A DNA stretch of 64,000 bases from contig JANPWX010000075.1 in assembly GCA_024734555.1 (NCBI GenBank), positions 574,081 to 638,080 on the forward strand, read 5' to 3'. Source of the stretch: Trochalopteron elliotii. Its lineage: Eukaryota; Chordata; Aves; Passeriformes; Leiothrichidae. Position 1 is the first letter of the stretch. Every line of letters begins with the position of its first letter. Below, in pieces: positions 37,096 through 48,726 of this stretch. The notes under the pieces were generated by a model that had not been told where the DNA came from, searched no databases, and saw only the letters and a list, made by a program, of their open reading frames with translations. The position numbers and the translations under genes were made by a program.

Positions 37096-37660
37096 TACTA
37101 CGGGATATATTTAGCATCCGCGTGTCACGGCCGTCCCTTTTTTCGGTGGCGTCCCCTTCTTTCCCCCACTCTCCCTCCCTCCTTGCCTTGCCTCCTCCTC
37201 CTCTTCTTCCAAAAAAAGCTCTTTGTCTGGTCTAATTTCTTCAATCTGTTGCAATCATGAATGCATCCAAATTACCACATTTCCATGTGCTGATCATATG
37301 TTTGTGCTCCAAACTGAAGTAGCTTTGTCTCTTTGAAATGAAAAAGAAGAGTAAGAGAGAAAGAAAAAGGAGGAAGAAGAAAGGAAAAGGGGGTACATGA
37401 CCCGAAAAATCCTGTAACTCCCTGAAATACTCCAGCAGGCGCAGGAAAAACTGGAAATCCCGAGTCCTCTGTAAAACAGTCTTAAAGCTACAGCGTGCGA
37501 GTGTCCAGGGGAACGCTCCAGCCTCCACAGCTCCCTCTTAATATCCACCAGGAGATGCTAAAGGAACTTGGCTCCTCACAATAACAGAGCGAACAACTCA
37601 TCCAGCTTCTCAAATCTCTCCCCACTTCCCCCGGTCTTATTTTCCTGCTATTTCCTCTAT
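37096..37660 (-). other. SEPTIN9: SEPTIN9 5' untranslated part of the alternative first exon (5' end approximate)
   Basis: This is the stretch immediately upstream of the MERDRIS start. On the minus strand it contains a strong pyrimidine tract (complement of the purine run at about 37338-37393). It has several upstream ATGs: a 34-residue ORF at 37398-37294, rich in Phe and Ser because it reads through the pyrimidine tract, and an 18-residue ORF ending in IATD near 37241. All upstream frames close before 37096. The unspliced 5' boundary is inferred only from the promoter-like sequence just above it. No acceptor clearly splitting the leader was identified, but a spliced leader cannot be excluded. 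Confidence 0.6.
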
Positions 37661-37745
37661 CCCCTCCTCCTTCCTTGGCTCCAGCGTTTTAAAAGAGCGC
37701 AGATCCTGCACGCTCTCCCCCTCCCGCCCCCGGCTTTTGCCAGGT
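37661..37745 (-). promoter_or_regulatory. SEPTIN9: Candidate core promoter of the SEPTIN9 alternative first exon
   Basis: Read on the minus strand there is a GC-box cluster (complement of CTCCCGCCCCCG at 37721-37732). About 30 bp further downstream is TTTTAAAA (37687-37694), then a purine-rich stretch where initiation could occur. Spacing and composition suit a CpG-type promoter with a weak TATA-like element. The start site near 37660 is an inference from this spacing only. Confidence 0.4.
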
Positions 37746-38229
37746 CTGAAGTTTCGATTCATGCATAAACTATTCGGCTGATGAAGGCTGACTTCATTCC
37801 AGACTCCAGCATCACGGGCTGCTGCTGCTGCTGCTGTTCCCAGTCCGGAACACGTTCCCTGGTCCTGCAGCCCCTCGGGGGCTTCCCCGCCGACCCTGGC
37901 ACCGCTTTTCCCTTCTCCCCACAGCAAGGCCGCCAGCACCAGGATTTCCGAGCCTGCCAGAAGCGATGGTGAAAGTCTCTGACCTCTGGGTCTTCTCCTC
38001 GGTGTGGCGGTGGAGTTGAAGGTGGGATTTGAGAGGTTTTCCCTCCGTGTGATGGCCGGGCAGGAGCAGAGGGAGCAGAGCAGCCCTGCAGAGCCCGGTG
38101 CCCGATGCTCTGTGCCCGGAGGGATGAATGTGAGGCTGCAGAGATGGGCTGGCCCACACGGAAACTTCCACTTGGCCGCCGGCCCGGGCAGGCAGCGGGG
38201 ACACGGCGTTAGCACCTCCAGCGGGGGCT

Positions 38230-38328
38230 GCCCACTGCCCAGACACCCTGCAGGACCCTCCGGATCCATCCGGCATTGATTCCTATCGATAATCACCAGC
38301 CCACTGCCCAGACACCCTGCAGGACCCN
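38230..38328. repeat. 29-bp direct repeat ending at a single N (assembly seam)
   Basis: A 29-bp sequence beginning GCCCACTGCCCAGACACC occurs at 38230-38258 and again, identically, at 38299-38327. The second copy is followed at once by N at 38328. This pattern suggests contig ends joined with duplicated sequence rather than a true repeat. Confidence 0.85.
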
Positions 38329-40954
38329 AAAAGGGAAAGACCCCGGGGAAGGATGGAGAAAGGAAGAAGGTGAATGGAAAGGAAGAAGGGATGTGGAGGC
38401 AGCTGTGCATTTTAGCCTCCAGACTTTAACCCATCAAGCCCCAGGTGGCTGGGAAGGATAAAGGCACCATTCCTTGCAGGGCAGATCACCAGGAGGCACT
38501 CAGGGAAGTGAACCCAAACTGTGGTTAATGCAATTGAGTTTGAAATGCACAAAACCTCCAGGTAGCTGCTCTCATCCAGACCTGAAGTGCTCATGCAAAT
38601 TTTAATGGATTCACTTTAAAGGTGCAGTGGTGTGTCTCTGAAGCAGTGCTCACAAAGCACTAAAAGGCAAATAATGGGGTGCCTGTGACTGAGAGAGGGG
38701 TACCCCATGCTGGTGATGTCAACATCGGGGTTTGTTCCCTTCAGAGGTGTGTTTCCAGTGACTCTCATGTTCCAGGGCTGGGAATTCCCCATTTTTCTTT
38801 GTTTTTGAGAAGCTTCTCAAATGTCTGTTCAAATGGGTGTTCAGTGGTCTGTGCACTGTACAAGTGTATACAGAGAAAGAAAATAGATAGTCCATTTTCC
38901 AGCAGTACTGCCAAAGGGTGGGGGGAAGTCAAGCACACCCAGATTTTAGGAAGAGGACAGAGAACTCTTTCTCCTGCCTTCTTGGGGTTCAAACCCCCTG
39001 GGACTAACTTTTGGGAAAGCCAAAAGGAGAGGGAGGAGGCAGAAGAAAGTTGAAGGAAACCACTGCTATCTGCTGTACAAACAACCCCAAATTCCACATG
39101 CAAACAGTGATCAGACACGAAGCAGGAGCTCACAGGGCTGGCACAGGGTGCACACATTTTCCCTCACAGGTTTGGACATTGCCAGCAGGAAGCACTGCCA
39201 GGTGCAGAGAAAGCAAGGAAGGAAATCACTGAAAGGAAAGTGGACCAAGCCCTGTACCAGGCTCAGCTGTAACCTTCTCTCACTCACCTCTGTGAGGCTC
39301 CCCCAGCCCTTGGCCAGGCCAGAAGCTGCTCTTTGTGCACGAACACAGAGACAAGCAGGGGCTGTGGCCATGGCACAGAGGCCAGTGGGCAGCCAGGAGG
39401 GGGTTCAGGGCTATTGCCACTGTCACCAGGCACAGCAGTGGCACAGACACCTGCAGGTATTCAGGTAGATCTTATTTGCTGTTCCTTGTCTGGCCTCTCC
39501 AGTTTTGTGCTGGGATTACATTCCTGGGGCATTTCATCTGACAGAAGAGCTGTTTTCTTTCCTGCCTGGTTCAGTGCAGTCCCTCAGTCACAGCTGAGCA
39601 CTTCCACCAGGGTTTTAGCACATCAGCCAGGTATCACCTCACTGCCCCAGCCCTGAGCTGGAGAGGATGAATGCTGCAAGTCCATTCAGGGCTCAGAGGT
39701 TCAGGCTGTGCTGGGAAAGGTGCAGGAAGCAGCCAGAGCAGCCAAAGGCCTCCAGGGCCTGGAGAGGCAGGAAAAATGGGGATTCAGCTGGTTCTTTTAC
39801 AGGTTATCTCAGCTATCTGCAGCACTGGGTATCTGGGAGGAGAGCACAGAGGGAGGACAGAGCAGCAGAGCACAGCATTCCTAAATCAAATTATGTTTAG
39901 TGAGGCATTTTCACATGAGGAAATGCAGGTCCAATCAAGTGGACCAACTCAATCAAGTGTTACTCCATTATATTCCCTCTATGGCTTTTACCCCCAGGCT
40001 GGACTCAGCCAGCAGTGAGAGGATCTGAGTTTCCATGGACTGTTTGCTCCAAAAACTTTTCTTTTACATTTTTATGAGCTTTGATGATGGGGAAGAAAGA
40101 AAACACTGACTAAAACTGCCCTTTTCATTTGAAAAAAAAAAATTCCAACCAAACCAAGGAGATCCTCCTCTTTCCAAGGGAGGTATTCACACTCTCAGTG
40201 CTCTTTGCCAGGTGTTTCTTTGCCTCCTCACTCCATCCCCCTCTCCCAGCTGGGCACACAAGGAGCTGCCCTGCCCGGGGCTGCAGCTCTCAGCTGCTCC
40301 ACATGTGCTGCCAAGCACTATCCTGCCACTCCCTGGCTATTTCTTACGAAAACCTCTATTTATTCAACACAGGGGAAACACAAATCACTCAGATCCTCCT
40401 GAGTTATTACCTTTCCTAAGCCAGACACCCTGCCCAGGACACAAAGCTCATCACAGAGCTGGGGTGGCAGTGGCAGCAAGGGATGGCTGTGACAGCAGCA
40501 GCACACAGCCCCTCCTGCCCCAGTCCCACACAGCCCCCTGAGCTTCTCATGGAGGGACTCATCTTTAAGGACAATCCGTGTCAGAGCTCTCCTCCAGGCT
40601 GGCCCTCAGCCTCTCTGCCTGAAAGCCTCAAGCTGCTGGAAATCCCTTACTCCTCCCCAGGCTCTCTGCTCACTCTTTAACACTCCTGTGCTGAAGAATT
40701 AACAGCAGCTGGCAGGGCAGAGAGAGAGGCGAGGCAGGGCTGGACACTCCTCACCCTCCTGGGAGAGCAGAAGGAGTTTCAGATAAATATTAACTCTTCC
40801 ACAATCCTCTGCTGATGTTTTCCTTCCTGGACCCCTCCCTCTCATTAGCCTTGCCCTTTGACCCTCCTGGAGAGCCCCAAACAGGGGGTTTCTCCACACC
40901 TGAAGGTCTGTGGTCATTCCCTGCTGGGGAAGGCAGAGCTCCACGGGGCACTGC
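38329..40954. other. Unique-looking DNA upstream of the alternative promoter
   Basis: No exon, RNA gene or transposon recognised. A small perfect hairpin (GGTCCA-atcaag-TGGACC) is present near 39928-39945. Confidence 0.5.
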
Positions 40955-41430
40955 TGAATTTGCTCCTCTGTTCAGCTTTGGTGAGACCCCAGCTGGGTCA
41001 CTGTGCCCAGCTCTGGGGTCCTCAACATCAGAAAGACATGGACTTGCTGGACAGAGTCCTGAGGAAACCATGAAGAGACCACGAGGGTTGGAGCTCCTCT
41101 GCTCTGGAGCCAGGCTGGGAGTGCTCACCTGGAGAAGAGAAGGCTCCAGGGAAAACTCAGAGCCCCTGTCAGGGCCTAAAGGTGCTCCAAGAGAGCTGGA
41201 GAGGGACTGGGGACAAGGGATGGAGGGACAGGACAAGGGGAATGGCTTCACATGGACAGAGGGCAGGGTTTAGTTTGGCTATCAGAAGAAATTTGTCCCT
41301 GTGAGGGTGGTGAGGCCCTGGCACAGATTGTCCAGAGAAGCTGTGGCTGCCCCATCACTGGAAGTGCTCAAGACAGGGTGAGGTGGGGTTCAAGACCAGG
41401 CTGGATGTGGCTCTGAGCAATCTGATGAAG
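40955..41430 (+). mobile_element. CR1 LINE fragment with reverse-transcriptase ORF remnant
   Basis: Sense-strand CR1 3' half. The decayed translation LLCSALVRPQLGHCAQLWG at about 40960-41020 is characteristic of the C-terminal part of the CR1 reverse-transcriptase protein. Downstream DNA matches the 3' coding/UTR region (CTCTGGAGCCAGGCTGGGAG, AGCTGGAGAGGGACT). Frames shift repeatedly, so it is inactive. Confidence 0.9.
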
Positions 41431-43363
41431 AGCTGCACAATTTCTGGGCACTTTACACACAGGCAGCACAGGAGAGTGGAATGCCACACTGTTCCTGTGC
41501 ACTGAACCAGCTTCTTGGCATAGAAGGGAGACCCCACATGAGGACAAACCTGCAGAGGTGTTTGTTTTACCTTCTTCAGGTGCATCCCAAACACGTGGAT
41601 TTTCACAGTGTTTCTATCAGGAGAGCCCCAGGAAGGGGCTCTCTCTGATGGATTTCTGTGTTACTGCACTGCAACACAACCATCACATTCCTTTACCTAA
41701 AGTCCCCATTGCTGCAGAAGGGATGATCCACTGAAGGGAAGAAAACACTCCAAAACTGGGCAGCAGACCCTATTTTCATTTAGCAGCAGAATCATCCTGG
41801 CCTGGACTTTTCTGAGCATCATAAAACACTTCTGACCAAAAATCAAGCTACAAAAAAGGACTGCTCCACTGAGTTGGTCCATCAGGAACGTCTCTTGCCA
41901 GGACACACCAGCCCTCCTCAGCCCTTCCATCCATTTCCCCCATTCCTCAGCAGTCAGGGAGTCTCCCCTGCCAGGTGCAGCACTCACACACTTCCACAGC
42001 TGTCCCACTCCTCCCGTGCCCACTGACACCTCAGCTGGAAGTGTGTCACTGTCACCAGGAGGATTCCCTCCCCTGCCCCATCAGCTCCTGCACAGGCACC
42101 TGGAGCCAGCCATGTCCCTGTGCCCTCACAGATGGCTGGGGTTGGCAGAGGTGACAATGAATGTATTTCTCTCTCAGCACACTTTTACTCTCAGGGAGCC
42201 AGGATACTTTTCTCCATCCTTCAAATGGGGAGAAGACAAACGAATGAGATAAACCCACACTGCCATTCCTGTCTCCTCTCTCTGTTGCTGATGTCAGGCT
42301 CTATTGAAAGGGCTCTCAAGGCTTCCTCCAGAGATGTCTGGTGCTGAGGTGAGAAATAACCTTGCTCAAGGACTTCTGCTCCTCTCCTGGAGGAACCACA
42401 CTGCACTTTCACATTTCCTTTCCTCAGGGGAACCCTGTGGACCTTGTCAGCACTCATCAACAAATCCATATCACACTCCAGTGCAGAAAATTGTTATCTT
42501 AAAACACCGTCAGCAGCTGAAGCCCCCCAAACATTACAGAGCACTAAAGCCCTGGTCATTCCTGAACCCCTGATTTATATTTTACTGTTTTCCTCACACC
42601 AGAGCACACAGAGCCAGGTGCTGTGGGAAAAGCACCAAGATGTTTTTCCTCCTCACCTCATGTTCAGCCTTTGGGGACTCAGAGAGATCACACATGAGAC
42701 TGGAGATGGATCAGAGGTGTTCTGAGGGAACAGGACCAGCAGCCAGCACCCAGCACATCCCCTCACCAGCACACAGCCCAGGGCACCCAGCACTACCCTG
42801 GAATTCCTCAGCTGTGCACTCAGGCACCCACGCCAGCTCCCTCCCTGCGAGTAACACACAGCTCTGCTGGGAGCACGTGGGAGCCCCACAGGACTGTGCC
42901 AGGCAGCTCAGAGTCCACATGACAGCATTACACAAGTCCCCTGTGTGTGTCCCTGCAGGAACCAGCCACCTGAGCTGGGAGCAGCCTCACTGCCTTAACT
43001 TCTTGCTGCCCAGAGCTGGGATCACCTACAGAGCTGTGCCTGCACAGGGGACTCTCCAGGATGGCTGGGGACCAAGCTGCACCCTCTGCTGCTTTGCCCT
43101 GCTGAGGAGAAAGGCCATGTGTGACTAAGGGACACATGTTTGTCCCCAGGGAGCCCGAGGGGAGCATGGGGACACTCTGGCAGGAGAGCTGCACAGCTGG
43201 GGTGACCTGTTTGGTGCCTCAAACAAAGGGGAATAGAGACTGCCCAAAGAAATCCGTGTGACCTCATCTGAGGACACATCCAGAGCCATGAGGCTGCAAC
43301 CACGGGCTCCAGTTAACCCTTCAGCTGCTCCACCACAGTGAAAGGCATCTCTGTGCTCCAAAC
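41431..43363. other. Unique-looking DNA, nothing recognised
   Basis: No exon, RNA gene or repeat recognised. Confidence 0.5.
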
Positions 43364-43625
43364 ACAGAATCACAGCAGAATTAGGGCTGGAAAAGAGCTC
43401 CAGGAATTCACTGAGTCCAACCATTAGCCCAGCACCGCAGAGCTCACCACAAAACCACGTCCTCGAGTGCCACACCCACACGACTTCTGAACATTTCCAG
43501 GGATGGTAATTCCACACTTCCTTGGGCAGCCTGTTCCAATGCCAGACCACCTTCCCAGGGAAGAAATTTGTCCTGATATCCAGTCTAAACCACCCCTGGT
43601 CCCTTGAGGACATTTCACCACACAC
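43364..43625 (-). mobile_element. CR1 LINE 3' fragment with ORF remnant
   Basis: The plus strand begins AGAATCACAGCAGAATTAGG. Read on the minus strand the translation DIRTNFFPGKVVWHWNRLP is the familiar C-terminal segment of the CR1 polyprotein, followed by a decayed end and the 3' UTR. Inactive fragment in the same orientation as SEPTIN9. Confidence 0.92.
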
Positions 43626-45589
43626 CAAAGAGATGCTGACATGGCAGTGCACATTGTGCATCCCCCCAGTTTCCTCTGGACTCAGAGTGCTGCACTCCCT
43701 GCCTGGACCCCAGGATGCCAGCAGGAAGCTACAGACAGATGCAGGACAGGCTGAAGGGCTGGACCAAGGTTTACAGGAAGTTCCCAATCTCAGTTTGCTC
43801 AGATGCCACACTGACACGTGCAGGGCTGTGCTGTGAGTGGCAGTGCCCACGTCTGAGCTGCAGATGTGTGACAGTTCTGACAGCACTCCCCTGAGGAAAA
43901 ACCCCTCACACACCTAATGGTTTTTATAGCACTCTGGATTTGCTTATGTAACAGCCATCATGCACGCTCCAGTGGGGAGCCCCCGGCTCCTGACATTCCT
44001 TTTGTTTATCTCCACTATTCTGGTTAACCCACAGCCTCACAGAAACCAGTTTCTAGACTTGTCCTCTCACAGACTCCAGGCACAAAGAGAGGAGATGGTC
44101 CTCAGGGCAAAGCACTAAGTCAAGGGATGGAAACAGCAGGATCTGTTGTCATATCTACTGTGAATTTTGAGCAATCCAAATTAGTGAGCCCTGCTGAAAT
44201 CCTGCTGTCCCTGTGAAAGTGATGATGCCAATTTAAACTATGCCCACAGCTATGTGTGTTCAGCTCTTCCACCCACCTGGCCTCACATCTTTCCATTTCA
44301 GTGCCCATGGGGAAGGATCCCTGGACTCACAGGCAGTGCTCAAGGCACAGCTTTTAGGTTCTCAGCTGCTCTGTTTTCCCAAGCTATGAACTAGGAACGT
44401 CCATAACTATTAAAGGGAAAGTGCAAGGCTTGATTAGGGAAAAAACAAATAAGACAAGAATTATGTTGTTGAAATTTTCAAGTAAGACTATAATATTTTT
44501 ATTTTTGTTAATCCCAGGTACCAGAGACCTCAGGGGTGCCCTGGGCAGTGTGGCACCAGGGTAAGTGTGGCACCAGTGACATCAGGGTAAGTGGGGTGCT
44601 AGAGCTTGTGCCTTGAGCAAAAGCTCACAGGCTCAAACCACAATCTGCAGCTTTGAACCACCTCACTTCTCCTGCACCTCCATCTCCCTCCTCCTGCATC
44701 TCCAGCCCACACTGGTCCACCCACTGTGGCTTCTGGCCCAGCTACCACCATCAACATGATGGTGAACAAGGGGCTTGAGCAGGTGCAAACAACAGCTGGG
44801 TGGGAGCCCCCCACTTTCTACCCAAGAGATGCATTTAGAAGAAGACAAGCTGTCCCAGCAAAGGTCCCAGTGAGTGCCCCTTCCTAACACAACCCAGAGA
44901 GCAGGCCTGGACTTCCTGCCTCTCCAAATTATGCCCTGCACTTCCAAAAAGCACCGAGGCAAGTTGTGGCTGATCCTCAGCCAGCTGCTGACGAGGCAGA
45001 AGCTGCGCTCTCGCTTTTTGGATGGAAAAGCCCTCCCTGCCCTGGCCCTGGCAGGCTGCCCCTGCTCCAGGCAGCCTCACAGCCACACAAAGGCTCCAAC
45101 AGGAAAGTTGAGGCACCTGCTCCCCTCCCACCCCATTGGGACCTCTCGTGAACAAAGCACCTGAGCCACAAATAGCACTGGGCCAGAGCAGAGCTGCCGA
45201 AACACAGCTGGAAGGCGTCGTCCTCCCTGCCTTCACCTACACAGGGAAAATATGCTGCTTTAGCTAAATCACTAAGCTCTACCTCCTCATGGACCCTCTC
45301 CTTGTGTTACCCTTGCCAGGGAAGTTCCTTCCTCTTTAGCAAAAACTGAGTTGTAGGCTGGAAACAAATCAAAGTACAGAGCACAGCTGGCTGCCCGAGA
45401 GGAACACGATCTCGATTCCTTCCACTCCAACTGCTCTGGGCTGTTTTCTGGCTGAGCTGTGAACACAGCACTGCTCCACATGGCAAATGTCAGCAAATAT
45501 TTCTCCCCTTCAAATTCATCAGGTACAGTGGTAGGAAAATGAAGTGGGAGTAAAGTTCCCTGACACACCATTCCTAACTGGTGCAGCAG
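43626..45589. other. Unique-looking DNA, nothing recognised
   Basis: No exon or repeat recognised. A short repeated GTGGCACCAG/ATCAGGGTAAGTG motif occurs around 44550-44600. Confidence 0.5.
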
Positions 45590-46145
45590 ACACACTGGAG
45601 GGATGGGATGGGATGGGATCATCCACCGGGACCTGGACAGGCTGGAGGGGCCCATGGGACCCCCAGGAAGTTCAACAGGGCCAAGGGCAGCATCCTGCAT
45701 CTGGGTCAGGGCAATCCCAAGCACAGGCTGGGCAGAGAAGGGATCAGAACTATTCCTGGGGAGGACTTGGGGGTGTTGGCTGATGAGAAGCTCCATAAAA
45801 CCCAGCAAGGTGCACTGCTGGCCCAGAGAGACAAACGTGTCCTGGGCTGCAGTGCAAGAATTGTGAGCAGCAGGTCCAGGGAGGGGATTCTGCCCCTCTA
45901 CTCCACTCTCCTGAGACCCATTCCTGCAGAGCTGCCTCCAGCTCTGGGGCCATCAACACAGGAAGGATGTGAAGTGCAGGAGAGAGCCCAGAGGAGGCCA
46001 TAGAGCTGCTGCAGGGGCTGGAGCCCCTCTGCTCTGGAGCCAGGTGGGGAGAGCTGGGGGTGACCTGGAGAAGGCTCCAGGGAGAGCTCAGAGCCCCTTG
46101 CAGTGCCTGAAAGGGCTCCAGGAGAGCTGGAGAGGCACTTCTGAA
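45590..46145 (+). mobile_element. CR1 LINE fragment, the longest in the window
   Basis: Sense orientation. The frame LGVLADEKLHKTQQ followed by SRSREGILPLYSTLLRP (about 45770-45915) is the C-terminal reverse-transcriptase region of CR1. DNA continues through CTCTGCTCTGGAGCCAGGTG and CTCCAGGAGAGCTGGAGAGG. Frame-shifted and truncated at both ends. It overlaps the same part of CR1 as the 40955 copy, so the two can be aligned for age. Confidence 0.92.
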
Positions 46146-47592
46146 TCCCACCCCAGGGGCTTACCTGGGACTACCCTGCAGGTTTGAACAAAACCAGCCC
46201 CAAATCCCTGGAACTGCTGCTCACCAAGCAGCGCTGGATGCCAGAGCCACACAACCACCTCCAGAGGGACAGGGAAATTGGAGTCTCAGAATGAAGTTTT
46301 CAAAAGAGGTCAACTCCAGTTCTGCAGGTTCCTCCCCTCACTGCACACCCCAGGGCAACACGTGGATGCCTGTGGAGCTCTCTGGATGCCCGTGGAGCTC
46401 TCTGGATCCCAGGAGTTGGTGGCTATGGAAATTCACGTCACCCCTTTCTTTGTTTAGGGTGGCAAAGAGCCCAAAGCAACTGAGCCCCTTCTGCAATGCT
46501 TCACTTGCAACCACTGCTCAGTCATCCCAACCCCAATTTATCTTTTACAGGAATAAAAGCTTCTGGGTGCAAGGCCAGATGTGCAGAGGGGAAAATTTGG
46601 ACCTGAAACAAGGGGAAATTGAGCTGCAGTTATATGGAGTCATAAATATTTACTGCAATGTAAACTGAAGGACTGAACTGCTCATTTGATTTTTTAAGTT
46701 GCAAAAAAAAAAAAAAATTAAATTTTACAAGGTCTCTCACCAGAAAAGTGGAAAAGTATATAATTAGAGTCTAAGGAAAACAAGCTTGAACAAATGTGCT
46801 GTGTCTGTCAATGTGGATTCCCTACACCCCACTCCCTTTGGAGCTGCACCAATTCCCCCTTCTGTCCTCGGATGTCTGTACATGAGAGCAGGCGGTGCCA
46901 GGGCTGAGGCAGCAGCTTTGTTTGTGCATATGCACAAGATAAACACACACTTGAGTTCAGATCTGCCAGCTCTGTGCTGGTGGCCCACTTTTGAAGCATC
47001 AGCTCTAAAATGCAGCTCAGTCCTTCCGGCCTTTGGCTGTCGTGAAGCTTTAACACCCACACAGGACTCCCCAATAATGATCACTCAATGCATTCTTGGT
47101 GCCACTTGACGTCAGCCTGGGGTGCAGTGGCCTACTCTGACCACAATTCCATCCTCCACTGATGGTGGTGATGGTACAAGGCTGTGGAGCTGTAGATGCC
47201 AGCAGCAGGACAGTGTCACAGCCCCTGTCACCGTGACCTGTGCCACAACTAGCTGTCCCTGTGCTGGTGAGCAGGGCTGAGGAGGGCCAGCCAGGCTCTG
47301 TCCCAGCTCTCAGGGCCTCCAAGTGCACGTCCAAGCAGACATCCGTGACTAATCCCCATCCCACACGTGCTGCTGGCTGCTCCCAGCACAGCACTGAAGT
47401 CACTGCTCCAGGAAGGCACCCCCAGGGTGGCTTTCTGCTGCCACCCACGCCGAGGGAAAAGCTGGAAAGGACTGTTTTGATAAGCCCATCTGGGAGCTGA
47501 GGCAGGATATGAGGGCTGAGGGGATGGATTGAAACAGCAAATCGAGCCCGGAGGGAGCAGCTTGAGTGACAGAGAGACCAATGGGACAGGAG
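46146..47592. other. Unique-looking DNA with minor repeats
   Basis: A 20-bp unit (GGATGCCYGTGGAGCTCTCT) is duplicated at 46364-46403, and a 14-A run lies at about 46706-46719. Nothing else recognised. Confidence 0.5.
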
Positions 47593-47690
47593 AGGACAAA
47601 ACCTGAATTAAATGTGGTCAGAACAGGACAAAACCTGAAATAAATGTGGTCAGAGCAGGACAAAACCTAAACTAAGTGTGGTCAGAACAG
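47593..47690. repeat. 32-bp tandem repeat, three copies
   Basis: AGGACAAAACCTRAA starts at 47593, 47625 and 47657. Each copy ends in TGTGGTCAGARC. Confidence 0.95.
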
Positions 47691-47754
47691 GGTGATGAGG
47701 AGGTGAGTGGGGTTTGGAGGGGACAGGCAGCAGAGAAAATGAGGCAACAATGGT

Positions 47755-47833
47755 GAGGAGAGGTCATCCAGGCTGAAATTAGATGATCTCTAAAGTCCCT
47801 TCCAATCCAAACCATTCCAGGATTCTGTGACAC
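47755..47833 (+). mobile_element. CR1 LINE 3' terminus
   Basis: TTAGATGATCTCTAAAGTCC then CTTCCAATCCAAACCATTCC and GATTCTGTGAC, the sense-strand CR1 3' end. About 80 bp, just downstream of the 32-bp array. Confidence 0.88.
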
Positions 47834-48529
47834 CAGAGAAGGAAACAAGAAGGAATATTTCAGTGGCAACAAAACACCTGCTAATGAAGAATAATTAGCA
47901 CCTCGACATGGAGACACAGCTTCCCACAGGGGTTTGAACCAAGGAGCAGCAGCACAGGCCCCTCAGAGGGGCTAATACAGCCAGCAAAAGGGACTACCAG
48001 AAGGAAAAGGCCAGATCTGGCCTGCCTCAGCTTCCCTTGGAGTATTTTAGATGTGAACAGTGACATTTTTCACTTGCAGACAAGCACCAGGGACAGTCCC
48101 TGGGCAGCCCCAGCACGTGTCACACACAAAGAAAGAGTACACACGGCCTCAGGTACTCACAGGCACTGGGAATTCTGCTACTGCTTTCCTGAGGCTGGGA
48201 AACACCTTTTGCAAGAAAAACAAACCCTCCCACCTGCTTCCTCCTGGATCAGAAGCAGCTTCCAAAACATTAAGCTGCAATTAGGGCTGTAAATTTAGCT
48301 ACAAGCACTTATAATCCATAAATCTGCACATCCAGTAAAAAATAATAGCTAAGGAGAGTCCAAAAGAGCTACTAAGGACCAAAGTGGATTTCAACCACAG
48401 GCAACTCCTGCTTTCTGTTGCCCTGTGTTGAATGGGGTTGGAGCTTGCTAATTATTGTCTCTGGACCCATTATACAGTAAAGAATATTTTATATTCTCTC
48501 TCTTTTCATAGTTTGTTGGGGCTTTTAAA

Positions 48530-48551
48530 ATATATATATATATGTATATAT
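48530..48551. repeat. (TA)n microsatellite
   Basis: About ten TA units with one TG interruption. Confidence 0.93.
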
Positions 48552-48681
48552 CACTCTGTTTTTTACAGGTACTGCTTTCTTTCTCCAGCATAGAGAGCTC
48601 TGCATTTATCAGCAGCAAGCTTTGCCTTTCAAACCATGGCAGAACATGTGATTTCTGAGTGTCACCTCAGAATTCCCTCTA

Positions 48682-48692
48682 TTTTTCCTTTT

Positions 48693-48724
<32 letters not shown>
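48682..48724. repeat. Poly-T tract
   Basis: Over 40 bases, nearly all T, with two short C interruptions. Confidence 0.95.

Positions 48725-48726
<2 letters not shown>

Larger units (their letters stand above)
36640..38328. promoter_or_regulatory. CpG-rich region around the SEPTIN9 alternative promoter
   Basis: CpG dinucleotides are clearly more frequent here than in the surrounding intron-like DNA, especially at 36640-36720, 36970-37150 and 37680-38270. The block brackets the MERDRIS exon, as expected of a promoter CpG island. A short CTG run (about 37818-37836) and homopurine tracts interrupt it. The count was by eye, not a formal CpG observed/expected calculation. Confidence 0.6.

Noticed and set aside
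43125..43913. 262-codon minus-strand frame as a gene
   Set aside because: The only protein-like part is the CR1 polyprotein end at about 43540-43610; the rest is unrelated flank.
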